Below, piece after piece: positions 32,139-40,169 of a DNA stretch of 64,000 nt. The position numbers and the translations under genes were made by a program. Under the pieces are notes generated by a model. The model had not been told where the DNA came from. It searched no databases and worked only from the letters and a program-made list of their open reading frames with translations. Every line of letters starts with the position of its first letter. Position 1 is the stretch's first letter. The DNA comes from Lumbricus rubellus (Eukaryota > Annelida > Clitellata > Crassiclitellata > Lumbricidae): assembly GCA_945859605.1 (NCBI GenBank), contig OX243827.1:7819926-7883925 (forward strand), read 5' to 3'.

Positions 32139-33026
32139 TTAGATGATTAACTTTTTATATTCATCTTTGGTTATCACTCCTTGTCTTAGTAACTCGTCCG
32201 TCATACCTACAATTTCATTTCTTACACCTGTATTTCCCGCTTTGTAGCTATACATTCGTAACTCGAGTTGTTTTACTAATTCATTTGGATCTGAAGGAAT
32301 AGTAATTACTCCGCTTCCTTTCTTCTGCGTTTGTTTACTCCATATCGGTCGTATTATCTCGTTGTATTTCGCGCTTCTAGACGACTTAGGTTTGTTTGGA
32401 TTGTTCGGTTGACGCATGGCATTCGTATTAATTAGAATCTCTTCGTAAGCTCCGAGATCATGACCATCAAAAATTGATCTGTTTGGATTAGTCATGGTTA
32501 CTAATTCCCAAAGACCCGGAGTTCCGTTGTAAGTCTTGTTTCCAACTGTAATATCATCTACTTCGATTGAGATTTCGGTGTCACCGATATAAAATTTTCC
32601 ATCATTGGACCTTATTCCAAATGTTGTGTCTGCGAGTTTTTTATTGGAAGCGTATTGTGATAGGTATTTAGTTGCTATATCCCCTAATTCTAAGGTTCTA
32701 ACGTCTTGAACCGGATCATCGTCATACGCCTCTATGGATGGATACTGAGGAAACTTAATGGCTTTCAACGATTCTGGAAGTGCTTTCAGAGCGAGCGATG
32801 TTGCTTCCGAGTTATCTTTTATAGTCGACAACAATGCGTTTTGCTCTTTCGATATTGCCGACTGAGAGTCGACTAATGGCTTGTAGATTTTAGTTAACTC
32901 TCGTTGTAACCCGAGATCGTCTATTCTCTCCGAAAGAAAGTTTTGTTTAATTTTTTTTTTCGTTTTTAAAAACTCTTCGATAATAAAATCTCTTTTTGCA
33001 GGATCGCTAATTTTCAGTAGCGACAT
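32139..33026 (-). CDS. conserved Polinton protein of unknown function
   Basis: 295 residues. The N-terminus is charged and helical (RDFIIEEFLKTKKKI, coiled-coil-like to about 95). A central block contains FYIGDTEISIEVDD and YNGTPGLWELVTMTNP, and the C-terminus is again helical. This architecture recurs in animal Polintons beside capsid genes, but I know of no assigned function. A structural or assembly role is inferred from position. Confidence 0.75.
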   Translation of the reverse strand: MSLLKISDPAKRDFIIEEFLKTKKKIKQNFLSERIDDLGLQRELTKIYKPLVDSQSAISKEQNALLSTIKDNSEATSLALKALPESLKAIKFPQYPSIEAYDDDPVQDVRTLELGDIATKYLSQYASNKKLADTTFGIRSNDGKFYIGDTEISIEVDDITVGNKTYNGTPGLWELVTMTNPNRSIFDGHDLGAYEEILINTNAMRQPNNPNKPKSSRSAKYNEIIRPIWSKQTQKKGSGVITIPSDPNELVKQLELRMYSYKAGNTGVRNEIVGMTDELLRQGVITKDEYKKLII

Positions 33027-33086
33027 TTTTTATTATAAGTATAATGTTTAAAACGTAACGTAAAACGTAAACATAAAACGTACAAT

Positions 33087-33473
33087 TTATGCATCGTAGT
33101 AATTAACGTAACATATGGAGTCTTTTTCGTTTATAGTAACTGGTGAATCGGAGTTGTTTTGTATTGTAATTATTATATCCTCTGCGTCCTCTAGGACAGT
33201 ACCATCTTGAAGACTAAGTCTGAGTTGTTTCAACTTCTGTCTAAGAGAGACTAGACACATTCCACTGATCATTCGGACTCCAAGGCCTACTTCTACTGTA
33301 ATATTTGTCTTTGGTTCAATCGTTATCGCTTGCTGAGCAAAAATCTCATATCTGTCGCCTGATCGTTGTCTTGCAGGAGCGTGAGTGACCACTTTAGGCA
33401 TCCAAATTATCGTACTCACACGAGGCTTCCGTTTGGTGATAAATTTGTGTATTGGGTGACCGTATCCAGACAT
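33087..33473 (-). CDS. dUTPase-fold protein, probably non-enzymatic
   Basis: 128 residues of beta-rich sequence with a dUTPase-like progression: RYEIFAQQAITIEPKTN, then VEVGLGVRMISG, and a final VTINEKDSICYVNY. The classical dUTPase catalytic aspartate and glycine-rich C-terminal motif are not evident, so the fold may have been recruited as a structural protein. The start ATATAAATG resembles neighbouring genes. Confidence is moderate for the fold, low for activity. Confidence 0.5.
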   Translation of the reverse strand: MSGYGHPIHKFITKRKPRVSTIIWMPKVVTHAPARQRSGDRYEIFAQQAITIEPKTNITVEVGLGVRMISGMCLVSLRQKLKQLRLSLQDGTVLEDAEDIIITIQNNSDSPVTINEKDSICYVNYYDA

Positions 33474-33489
33474 TTATATAAGAGATTGT

Positions 33490-34113
33490 TTAAAGTAACA
33501 TTCCAAGAATAGGAATATTTTTAAATGGAGAATTTGGTCCGAGAATAAGACCTTCACCGCTGATAAATCCTGCCCCTCTTTTCATAAACAGACCGGACCC
33601 CGTTATCGAACTGCCCTTTTTCCACGGAGATAGAATAAGACCTTCCCCAGCCGGCTTTATCTTGCAGCATAATCCTCCTTTCTTAACGTAGAGCACGCCT
33701 GATCCACTTAACGGGTGTGAGATCGAAGATCCACTAATTTTATCGACAATTTTGGAACCAGCTGCAGAACCCAATCCTGTTAAGGCTCCTGTGGCTAAAC
33801 TCGGAAGAACATTAGACAGAAGAAATTTTCCCGCCGTAGCTAGAAACGGTAGAATAGCGCCAATAAATCCACCTTCGACTCTCGCATTGTCTTCTAATTG
33901 CTTTTTACTCATTTTAATTGTCACACCAGTTCCATTCTGATACGCTTTGGACATCTTGTTAATTTGCCTCTGGTTTAGAGCTAATACATGCTCACCAGTT
34001 ATATCTCCATGAGAAAGTCTTATACTCACTCCTGTTCCTGCTTGAGCAGCTCGCTTAATTTTATCCTTTTGTCCTTCAGAAATATTAACTTTAACTTTCT
34101 CATAAGAGCTCAT
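33490..34113 (-). CDS. glycine-rich virion-associated protein
   Basis: 207 residues in two parts. The first (1-80) has two related units, GTGVSIRLSHGDI and GTGVTIKMSKKQL, each following a basic helix. The second has a hydrophobic segment (about 82-118, FIGAILPFLATAGKFLLSNVLPSL) and three Gly-rich blocks with GEGLIL, GSGLFM and GEGLILG. The hydrophobic and Gly-rich pattern suggests a membrane-interacting or minor virion protein processed at Gly-rich sites. It lies between the minor capsid gene and the dUTPase-fold gene. This type is common in animal Polintons but uncharacterised. Confidence 0.7.
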   Translation of the reverse strand: MSSYEKVKVNISEGQKDKIKRAAQAGTGVSIRLSHGDITGEHVLALNQRQINKMSKAYQNGTGVTIKMSKKQLEDNARVEGGFIGAILPFLATAGKFLLSNVLPSLATGALTGLGSAAGSKIVDKISGSSISHPLSGSGVLYVKKGGLCCKIKPAGEGLILSPWKKGSSITGSGLFMKRGAGFISGEGLILGPNSPFKNIPILGMLL

Positions 34114-34137
34114 TTTATATTAAATATAAACTTTAAA

Positions 34138-34911
34138 TTAAACCTCTCTTATGTGAAATCGTATCGACAATTCTTCACCTCTTAAATTAATTAATTTTCC
34201 ATTTTGGTCTGTTAGTTTTGTTTCCATCGATGAAATAGAGTATAGCGTTATTGGAAGATATACCAGATTATGAGGAGATTCGATTATTTTATAACCAGGC
34301 CCGACTGATGGAAAGAAAGAATATATTATGTTCTCCGTAGTTCCGTTGGCATACGAGGATCCTATTACATCACTCGTAATTTGTAAGCTATTCACGCTGT
34401 TTATATCGACTATATGCTCGGATTCGTTATATCCTTCGGAGTATACACGTCTCTGAAATCCTAGAACAGTGCTAATTGAATTTTCTACAGTAAAATCAAC
34501 TTTATAGTTCTCATCAATTTCCAAAACCGCCTTTAACGTGTTGTTATTTGGTTGCAACTTTATACATTGGCCATGACCTTCTTCCTTTAAAATTCTCTGT
34601 ATGTAATCGTTTAAGTCTTCGATTTCATAGCAACCGGTTGGAATAACTAAATCTTTCCACGTTACACCGTTATCTGACGAATATACGAATTTATTATTTG
34701 TCTCGTCTATATTGGGAAAACTGTAGTAAGTTTCAAGATTAACAAGGGCCATTTCATACTTTTTACTTTTGTCCAGTTCGATTAGTGGATTAAATTTCGT
34801 TCGAATTCGTGTGCTCCTTTCGTTCAGCAAAATGCAAAATGATTCTTTAGCCTCTGTGTTACGTGCAATCGTTTCAGTGTTAGCCAAAATCTTTTCCAGT
34901 AGGGTTTCCAT
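34138..34911 (-). CDS. minor capsid protein (penton-like)
   Basis: 257 residues. The N-terminal helix (METLLEKILANTETIARN) could anchor it to the capsid. The remainder is beta-rich, with RTKFNPLIELDKSKKYEMALVNLETYYSF early and LRGEELSIRFHIREV at the end. This is the pattern of the Polinton minor capsid/penton, a single jelly-roll protein at the vertices. Transcription start context CTATCTAAAATGG. No breaks. Confidence 0.82.
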   Translation of the reverse strand: METLLEKILANTETIARNTEAKESFCILLNERSTRIRTKFNPLIELDKSKKYEMALVNLETYYSFPNIDETNNKFVYSSDNGVTWKDLVIPTGCYEIEDLNDYIQRILKEEGHGQCIKLQPNNNTLKAVLEIDENYKVDFTVENSISTVLGFQRRVYSEGYNESEHIVDINSVNSLQITSDVIGSSYANGTTENIIYSFFPSVGPGYKIIESPHNLVYLPITLYSISSMETKLTDQNGKLINLRGEELSIRFHIREV

Positions 34912-34976
34912 TTTAGATAGTTATTTTTAAACCTAGAATATAAATCTTAAATTTTGTTATCATTTTATTATTGCTT

Positions 34977-35753
34977 TTATTTAATGTAAAATGTATCTAA
35001 TCCAGATCTGTACCTGCCCTTATTTGTTTTACTAGTAAGGTCTATAACCACAAAACCATGCGTTTCATCCCACGCAGTTTTGCATAGTTTTCGAAAATCT
35101 TCAATAGTCATATCATCTACGCCTATATGATCGCTGTATATATGATTAATATTTTTGAGGTCTTGAGGGAACAAACATATAAAGTTAGCATTCTCTCTTA
35201 TAGTTTGTCTAGGTAGCTTGAAATAATTTTGTGCTAGGTAAAAGCAGTCTACATTACTATGCCTACCTCTTATATAATACGATTCGCATTTATTTTGCCT
35301 CTCTAATTGTAAATCATCAAAAATCATGAGATTCTTTTTATCTCGACTTAAGTCTCGTGGATCTGGAACATCTTCAGAGGTTTCAAAGAACTTGCAGTCA
35401 ATATCGGATTTCTTATCCATGTTTTTAGACATCTCCTCGACAACGGCGGTCGGTGATACATTTAATTTCATTATCTCTTCGCGATTATCAAAAAGTCTTA
35501 TAATTGCTTCCTTTGGTAATTTCTCTTCGAATGCTTTCTTAAGTATCTTATATTCTGGTTGGAAGAGACTTTTGCCGAAGATATGTAGATTATCATAGTC
35601 TAACCAACCAGGTCTCAGTAATAAATTAAGTAGTAAAGTCGTTTTACCACATTGAGACTTACCTACGATCAAACCTCTGATGCTTCTTGGTAGGAGAGGA
35701 CTGTTAAAGCGTTTTGATGATTCTTCATTCCACGATAGGTCTTGGACTTCCAT
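34977..35753 (-). CDS. A32/FtsK-type genome-packaging ATPase
   Basis: 258 residues. Walker A GLIVGKSQCGKTT (residues 27-39), Walker B NLMIFDDLQ (141-149), and a downstream FYLAQNYFKLPRQTIREN block (171-188) that corresponds to the sensor/arginine region of this family. It pumps the genome into preformed capsids. The gene is divergent from the PLA2 gene, with only 20 bases between the two start codons. Confidence 0.94.
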   Translation of the reverse strand: MEVQDLSWNEESSKRFNSPLLPRSIRGLIVGKSQCGKTTLLLNLLLRPGWLDYDNLHIFGKSLFQPEYKILKKAFEEKLPKEAIIRLFDNREEIMKLNVSPTAVVEEMSKNMDKKSDIDCKFFETSEDVPDPRDLSRDKKNLMIFDDLQLERQNKCESYYIRGRHSNVDCFYLAQNYFKLPRQTIRENANFICLFPQDLKNINHIYSDHIGVDDMTIEDFRKLCKTAWDETHGFVVIDLTSKTNKGRYRSGLDTFYIK

Positions 35754-35773
35754 TTTAATTATATTATATTAAA
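35754..35773. promoter_or_regulatory. 20-bp palindromic AT-rich divergent start region
   Basis: The whole interval between two ATGs on opposite strands is TTAATTATATTATATTAAA-like. With the flanking CATTTTAA and TTAAAATG it forms a near-perfect palindrome (35748-35777). It must hold start signals for both the ATPase and the PLA2 gene. Confidence 0.55.
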
Positions 35774-36310
35774 ATGGAGTATTGTGTCAGGTGTAAACGA
35801 AAAACTGAATCTAAAGATAGTCAACGAGTCGTCAGTAAAAATGGTAGACCTATGCTTAGATGTGTATGCGTTGAGTGTGGCGCTAGAAAAACTCAGTTTA
35901 TTAAAATGTCTACTACTGTAACTGTACAAGGAGGTGATTTGGTATCAGCTCTCAATTCTGCTACTTCTAATATTAAACTTCCATGGGCAAAGTACCCTGG
36001 TGAACTACATCTTCCAGGACATTCTTTCACGGGTCCAGGTACTCGATTGGATTTGCGATTAAACCAGGACTTAACGCCTAAAGACTGGAGTAAACCAGTA
36101 GATAGGGTTGATGCAGCAGCCTACCGTCACGACCTAGCTTACGCTAAACATACTGATACAGCAGGGAGAAACGTCGCTGACAGAGCTATGATAGATGAAT
36201 TAAATAATATACCTAATCCTTCTTTCCGCGAACGAATTGAAAGATCTATAGTTAAACCTATATTATCGACGAAAACCCATTTTGGAATGGGGTTGAAAAA
36301 AAAGGTCTGA
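35774..36310 (+). CDS. zinc-ribbon plus parvovirus-type phospholipase A2 protein
   Basis: 178 residues. An N-terminal zinc ribbon is suggested by C4xxC7 and C30/C32 to C35. Residues about 75-145 match the phospholipase A2 domain known from parvovirus capsids and also found in adintoviruses: calcium-loop-like GPGTRLD (87-93) and the catalytic pair YRHDLAYA with H119-D120. It would help a particle breach endosomal membrane. Enzymes of this class act on the sn-2 ester of phospholipids. The gene ends TTG AAA AAA AAG GTC TGA, and the integrase frame continues in -1. Confidence 0.87.
   Translation: MEYCVRCKRKTESKDSQRVVSKNGRPMLRCVCVECGARKTQFIKMSTTVTVQGGDLVSALNSATSNIKLPWAKYPGELHLPGHSFTGPGTRLDLRLNQDLTPKDWSKPVDRVDAAAYRHDLAYAKHTDTAGRNVADRAMIDELNNIPNPSFRERIERSIVKPILSTKTHFGMGLKKKV
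36298..36304 (+). promoter_or_regulatory. candidate -1 ribosomal frameshift heptamer A AAA AAG
   Basis: In the PLA2 frame the heptamer reads A AAA AAG, three bases before the TGA codon (36308-36310). A -1 slip there enters the integrase frame at GGT (36304). That frame is open from 36256 but has no ATG before the catalytic core. Confidence 0.45.
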
Positions 36311-37230
36311 AATGGACAGACCAGCTTGCTGACGAATTGCATAAACCTATAGTCAGGAAGTTTAGGAAGCGAGTTGTTTATGTTCAGGGAATTGACAAAA
36401 TTTGGGCTGCTGACTTGATAGATATGCAGGCTTTTGCTAAATATAATTCTGGTGTGAAATATTTGTTAAGCGTTATCGATATTTTTTCTAAGTATGGATG
36501 GATTGTTCCGATAAAAGATAAAACTGGGAAATCTGTGGCAGATGCTTTCGTTAAAATATTTACTAGTAGCGGGCGTAAACCTGATAAGGCCTGGATCGAT
36601 AAGGGAAAAGAGTTTTACAATAAAGATGTAAAATCATTAGGTATGGAGTTGTATTCGACTGAGAACGAAGAGAAGAGCTGTGTGATCGAGCGTTGGAATA
36701 GAAATATGAAGGAAAGGATGTTTAAATATTTTACAGCTAATTCGACACGAAAATATATCGATGTTTTGGATGATATGGTTAGTTTATACAACAACACAAG
36801 ACATTCTTCCATAAAAATGACTCCTGTTAAAGCCAGTATCAAAGCGAACGAAAAAGCTGTTTGGTTAAATCTGTATGGTGGTCTATATCCAGATCGCGTG
36901 CAACCTAAATTTTCTATTGGCGACAGAGTTAGGATATCTAAGAGAAAAGATACATTTGATAAAGGATATCTCGCTAGGTGGACTGAAGAAATATTTACTG
37001 TATCAAAAATTCTATATACTGACCCTCCTACTTATAAAATAACCGATTATAATAACGAAGAAATTAAAGGAACATTTTATGAACCTGAATTGTTGAAGAC
37101 AACTCAAGAAATATTTAGAATCGAAAAGATACTAAGAAAACGTGGAAACAAGTCGTTGGTTAAGTGGATGGGTTACCCAGACTCATTTAATAGCTGGGTT
37201 GACAACAATGATTTGACAAGTCTACGTTAA
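36304..37230 (+). CDS. retrovirus-like (rve) integrase with C-terminal chromodomain
   Basis: About 308 residues from 36304; the open frame begins at 36256 after a stop. Typical Polinton integrase N-terminal sequence (WTDQLADELHKP) starts at 36313, upstream of any ATG. Catalytic triad: D in WAADLIDM (about 36412), D in KAWIDKGKEF (about 36598) and E in CVIERWNRN (about 36688). The last ~47 residues form a chromodomain (RIEKILRKRG, VKWMGYPDSFNSWVDNNDL), which may direct insertion to modified chromatin. The first in-frame ATG (near 36424) lies beyond the first catalytic aspartate. Expression therefore needs a frameshift from PLA2, a non-ATG start or splicing, unless a base is missing. Confidence 0.92.
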   Translation, partial: GLKWTDQLADELHKPIVRKFRKRVVYVQGIDKIWAADLIDMQAFAKYNSGVKYLLSVIDIFSKYGWIVPIKDKTGKSVADAFVKIFTSSGRKPDKAWIDKGKEFYNKDVKSLGMELYSTENEEKSCVIERWNRNMKERMFKYFTANSTRKYIDVLDDMVSLYNNTRHSSIKMTPVKASIKANEKAVWLNLYGGLYPDRVQPKFSIGDRVRISKRKDTFDKGYLARWTEEIFTVSKILYTDPPTYKITDYNNEEIKGTFYEPELLKTTQEIFRIEKILRKRGNKSLVKWMGYPDSFNSWVDNNDLTSLR

Positions 37231-37379
37231 AACTAGACACAACGTGTTAGACTTGTGTCGATCAATAATGTTGGAATGTCTGTCGATGGATCAATAATTC
37301 TAGCTGTGGTAGAGTTCACATTCCTTTCTCGTCCCCGGCGCGAGAATGGAATGTGATGTTTCCAGGGAGATGACAAACA

Positions 37380-37615
37380 CGATGGGTGTTTGTTTGGTGT
37401 TAACAATTGCTTTGTCGATGCGTGGTCGGATACACAGGCTGCAAATTGATCGTTCCATCCGTCGCCGCAAAATGTTTTAATCGATTGCTTTGTGGTCGGA
37501 GACACAAGCTTCAAATTGATCGTTCCATCCGTCGCCGCAAAATGTTTTAATCGATTGCTGTGTGGTCGGAGACTCTGCTGCAAATTGTTCATACCTTCCA
37601 TCTCCAGAAAAATGT
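37380..37615. repeat. 70-bp tandem repeat between convergent genes
   Basis: GATCGTTCCATCCGTCGCCG recurs at 37448 and 37518, a 70-bp period. A third, diverged copy (GTGGTCGGAGACTCTGCTGC) runs to about 37615. It lies between the 3' ends of the integrase and the terminal gene, extending almost to the latter's stop. Confidence 0.85.
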
Positions 37616-37623
37616 GTAAAGAT

Positions 37624-38454
37624 TCAGAGAAACTGTTCAATGTCTCTTTCATCCAGTATAATTCTTTGTGGGTTAATAAAATCTTCGTAATCATGGTCTG
37701 GGTCAGCTGTAATCGGAAGGAGGTTCAAAGTTGTTGGGGCTTGTTGAATCTGTATAGGAAGGATGTCAAAAACTCTGGATTGAGCAGAAGCGACGCCGGG
37801 TAATTTTAGTCGTTCTGCCAGTTGAATATCTGTTCCAAGATGCTTAAGAATCCGATTGTGGTGTTTTGAAAATTGTTTAAAACTTAACTCGCAAAAAATT
37901 AATCTAGGATAAATTCGGATTAGCATATAGAAAAGAATATAGCGCTGGACTGTTGCGTAATTCATACGAAATTCCTGCTGGTAAAATTCTGTAATGTTGT
38001 TACCTTCAGGCAAGAAATTGCGAGCAGTTGTGTAAATCTGTCCTCTATGATAGGCTACGACAAGATGTAGGTTATTCGTCGTTCGTCCTTCTTGTATTAC
38101 TCGTTCATGTGCAGCTTTTAATAGGTGTAGATCAGTTAAGTCCAGTTCAACGAAATCCGTATTAAGATGCCAGTCAAATCCTTCGACATTGTCTATTAAA
38201 TGTTGCTCGTATTCATCGATTTTTTGTCTTATTTGTGGAATTATCGCTTCATTGAATATGTGCGTGTCATGTGATTGAGCGATATGTCTTTCTGTAGTTC
38301 TCTTTTTCGGCGGCTTTTCAAGAATTTGGTTTATCTCACGCAATTTATTTTCGAAAATTTGCCTGGAAAGGACATCATCTTGAAAAACTGAATTTAACGC
38401 AAGATGTATGGCATCATCCGAATATTTCGCTATATCACGAATTAAAGAAGCCAT
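37624..38454 (-). CDS. unrecognised Polinton terminal gene
   Basis: 276 residues, intact, reading toward the integrase. The sequence is helical and charged, with no transmembrane segment or signal peptide. It contains KKRTTERHIAQSHD near residue 55, a Tyr/Phe-rich helical block (VQRYILFYMLIRIYPRLIF, about 165-185) followed by KQFSKHHNRILKHL, and an acidic C-terminus. I do not recognise a family. Unlike the other genes its start (ATCAGAAATGG) lacks the TATA-AAATG context, which may mark a different expression class. It is nearest the right TIR. Confidence 0.75.
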   Translation of the reverse strand: MASLIRDIAKYSDDAIHLALNSVFQDDVLSRQIFENKLREINQILEKPPKKRTTERHIAQSHDTHIFNEAIIPQIRQKIDEYEQHLIDNVEGFDWHLNTDFVELDLTDLHLLKAAHERVIQEGRTTNNLHLVVAYHRGQIYTTARNFLPEGNNITEFYQQEFRMNYATVQRYILFYMLIRIYPRLIFCELSFKQFSKHHNRILKHLGTDIQLAERLKLPGVASAQSRVFDILPIQIQQAPTTLNLLPITADPDHDYEDFINPQRIILDERDIEQFL

Positions 38455-38949
38455 TTCTGATGTAGGCTAACACGCATAAGATCAGAATGCTGAACGTTAA
38501 ACTGACGCCAGCAGCTAGGCCTACCTCCAACAGACAACTGTTTTGTTACTGCCATGACAACGGTGGCAACAACTTTATGCAACAGAGGGTTGCCAGATTT
38601 CTGAGTCTTGAGATAATCTAAAAAGTAGCCCAAAATCGCGAGTCAATTCAAAAGTAGCCCAAATATCGCGAAGTGGTATAGTTGAAAATTAGGCCTACTG
38701 TCGATTTCGTCTTTAAAAGGTAGCCCAACGCATACGCTTTTGTAACACCCTAGCAACCCCGTGCAGTACTGCAGACCTTTGTTTACAAATCGCCATGGAG
38801 ACTACTCTGCTACAGCGCAGAATGAGTGGTCGATATAACCGGCCGCGATGTTTGCAGTAATTATCAACTATGCGCTGTCGTGTGGAACTGCGGGTCGATA
38901 GGCCTACCGCATTCTGCTGTTGTTTGCACCTGCGTCGATTGCTTAGTAT
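38455..38949. other. Polinton right non-coding region with a possible MITE
   Basis: Bases about 38587-38760 start AGGGTTGCCAGATTT and end ACCCTAGCAACCCC. They carry two AAAAGTAGCCCAAA-like words and are possibly a small inserted element. No convincing target duplication was found. Confidence 0.35.
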
Positions 38950-39609
38950 CATCATCACCATCACCGGGTTCCAGTAGGCCTACTTAACGCTCTGGTCTAG
39001 CCACCCATATTCCACTCCTATAGCGCCTGGTTCTAGTGCTTGGGTCCTAGTGCTTGGGGTCCCAGTGTTTGGGGTCCTAGTGTTTGGGGGTCTCAGTGTT
39101 TGGGTCCAGCTTGTCTAAATAACTACTGTCGATTTATGTCCATGTTATATCGCACAAAGAGCGTGGTCAGTAACGAAAAAGTGCTCTCATTTGAAAACGG
39201 CTTATGATAACGCATTCCTATTTTCACATTATTATAACCCTCTGTCAGGTCTGGCCTTCTACTAACCCTGTGGTAGATGACTCCTATAGCGCCTGGCCGA
39301 GGTTATCCAAATAACTACTACTTCTGTGTATGTCCTATATAGGTAACAGCAATGTCTTGTCACGCTTTTATACGAGGCTATAGGCGTTTTCTTTACTGGG
39401 TAAATTTGATGAAAGCAGTTATTCCGCAAAAACTGGTCGTCTTGACATTTTCTTATAAATAATGGTGAAAACGGACCGGATCATAATTAAATTTGTACCA
39501 ATATCTTTCATTTGACTGATGTATACACTGACCAAATATTATAAGGAAATACGAAGCCGTTACTGAGATAACGCATTTTGAAAACGGTGAACGAACTTTC
39601 GTGTCACCC
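38950..39609 (-). repeat. Polinton right terminal inverted repeat
   Basis: 660 bp, uninterrupted, the reverse complement of the left repeat. It holds the same four ~15-bp CTAGTGCTTGGGGTC-type units (about 39040-39110). Confidence 0.93.
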
Positions 39610-39615
39610 TATATA
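39610..39615. other. target-site duplication, right (TATATA)
   Basis: Copy of 22743-22748 directly after the terminal GTGTCACCC. Confidence 0.85.
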
Positions 39616-39654
39616 TAGGCTATTCTGTATCAAATTGTCCTTAATATATATATC

Positions 39655-39870
39655 CGTCTGTACAATTCTCCTTTACTGGCTCTCTGTACTCATCCTTTTC
39701 TTATGATCCTCCTGTAGACCTAGTATTTTCTCTGGAAGGCCATGACAGTACTCTTCTCTTGATGCGTTTCGCCAATACCCATGCCTTGCATCCAAATATA
39801 GCATGCAGCTTAAAACGCATATTTTAGGACACTCAGTTTGTCTCTTACTTTATAGCTTTGCTTTTCCACA
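39655..39870 (-). pseudogene. decayed LINE reverse-transcriptase tail (RTE-like)
   Basis: Minus-strand translation contains a short FGCKAWVLAKRI-like stretch and a following basic Arg/Ser-rich stretch. These resemble the region after the RT palm in RTE-type LINEs (YGCETW...). Stops and shifts interrupt it. Confidence 0.4.
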
Positions 39871-39883
39871 TCTTGTCCATAGC

Positions 39884-40168
39884 TTAGAGCAGTGCTTCAT
39901 TCATTGATTCATTTCGTGAATTTATATAGCGCTTCTTCAAAAACCTACTCAGATACGCTCTCAGTCCAGCCACAGCTGAAATAATAGGTTTTGAGCTATA
40001 CTTATAAAAAGCAGGTGAATTTAGTCTAGGCATAAGTTGCAAGTTTAGTGGGAGGCCGTTCCAAATAGCGGGACCCACAGTAGAAAAGGCTCGGCGCTGT
40101 CTTGCTGTTGCCTCTGCAATCATGACCATTATACTTCCTTCCTGAATACCGTCCAAGTCATACATCAT
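39884..40168 (-). pseudogene. LINE ORF2 C-terminus and 3' tail
   Basis: About 60 residues containing RQRRAFSTVGPAIWNGLPLNL, the characteristic C-terminal motif of CR1/L2-type LINE ORF2 proteins. It is then followed by the 3' end with AGCGCTATATAAA (minus strand, 39925-39945). That tail is the one shared with the SINE family. 5' truncated, as is usual for LINE copies. Confidence 0.8.
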
Positions 40169-40169
40169 G

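Larger units (their letters stand above)
22749..39609. mobile_element. complete Polinton/Maverick (adintovirus-like) element, 16.9 kb
   Basis: Ends are GGGTGACACAAAAGTTCG and inverted GGGTGACACGAAAGTTCG, the start of inverted repeats of about 650 bp. The 6-bp duplication TATATA lies at 22743-22748 and 39610-39615, the length expected for Polintons. Fifteen genes are packed with gaps of mostly 15-60 bp. Those from 24105 to 35753 are on the minus strand, PLA2 and integrase on the plus, and a terminal gene (37624) on the minus. The full Polinton core set is present: PolB, integrase, protease, packaging ATPase, major and minor capsid. This predicts a virus-like particle as well as transposition. 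Confidence 0.97.

Noticed and set aside
36312..36332. ATG at 36312 as the integrase start
   Set aside because: It is out of frame with the integrase and reaches a stop after six codons.
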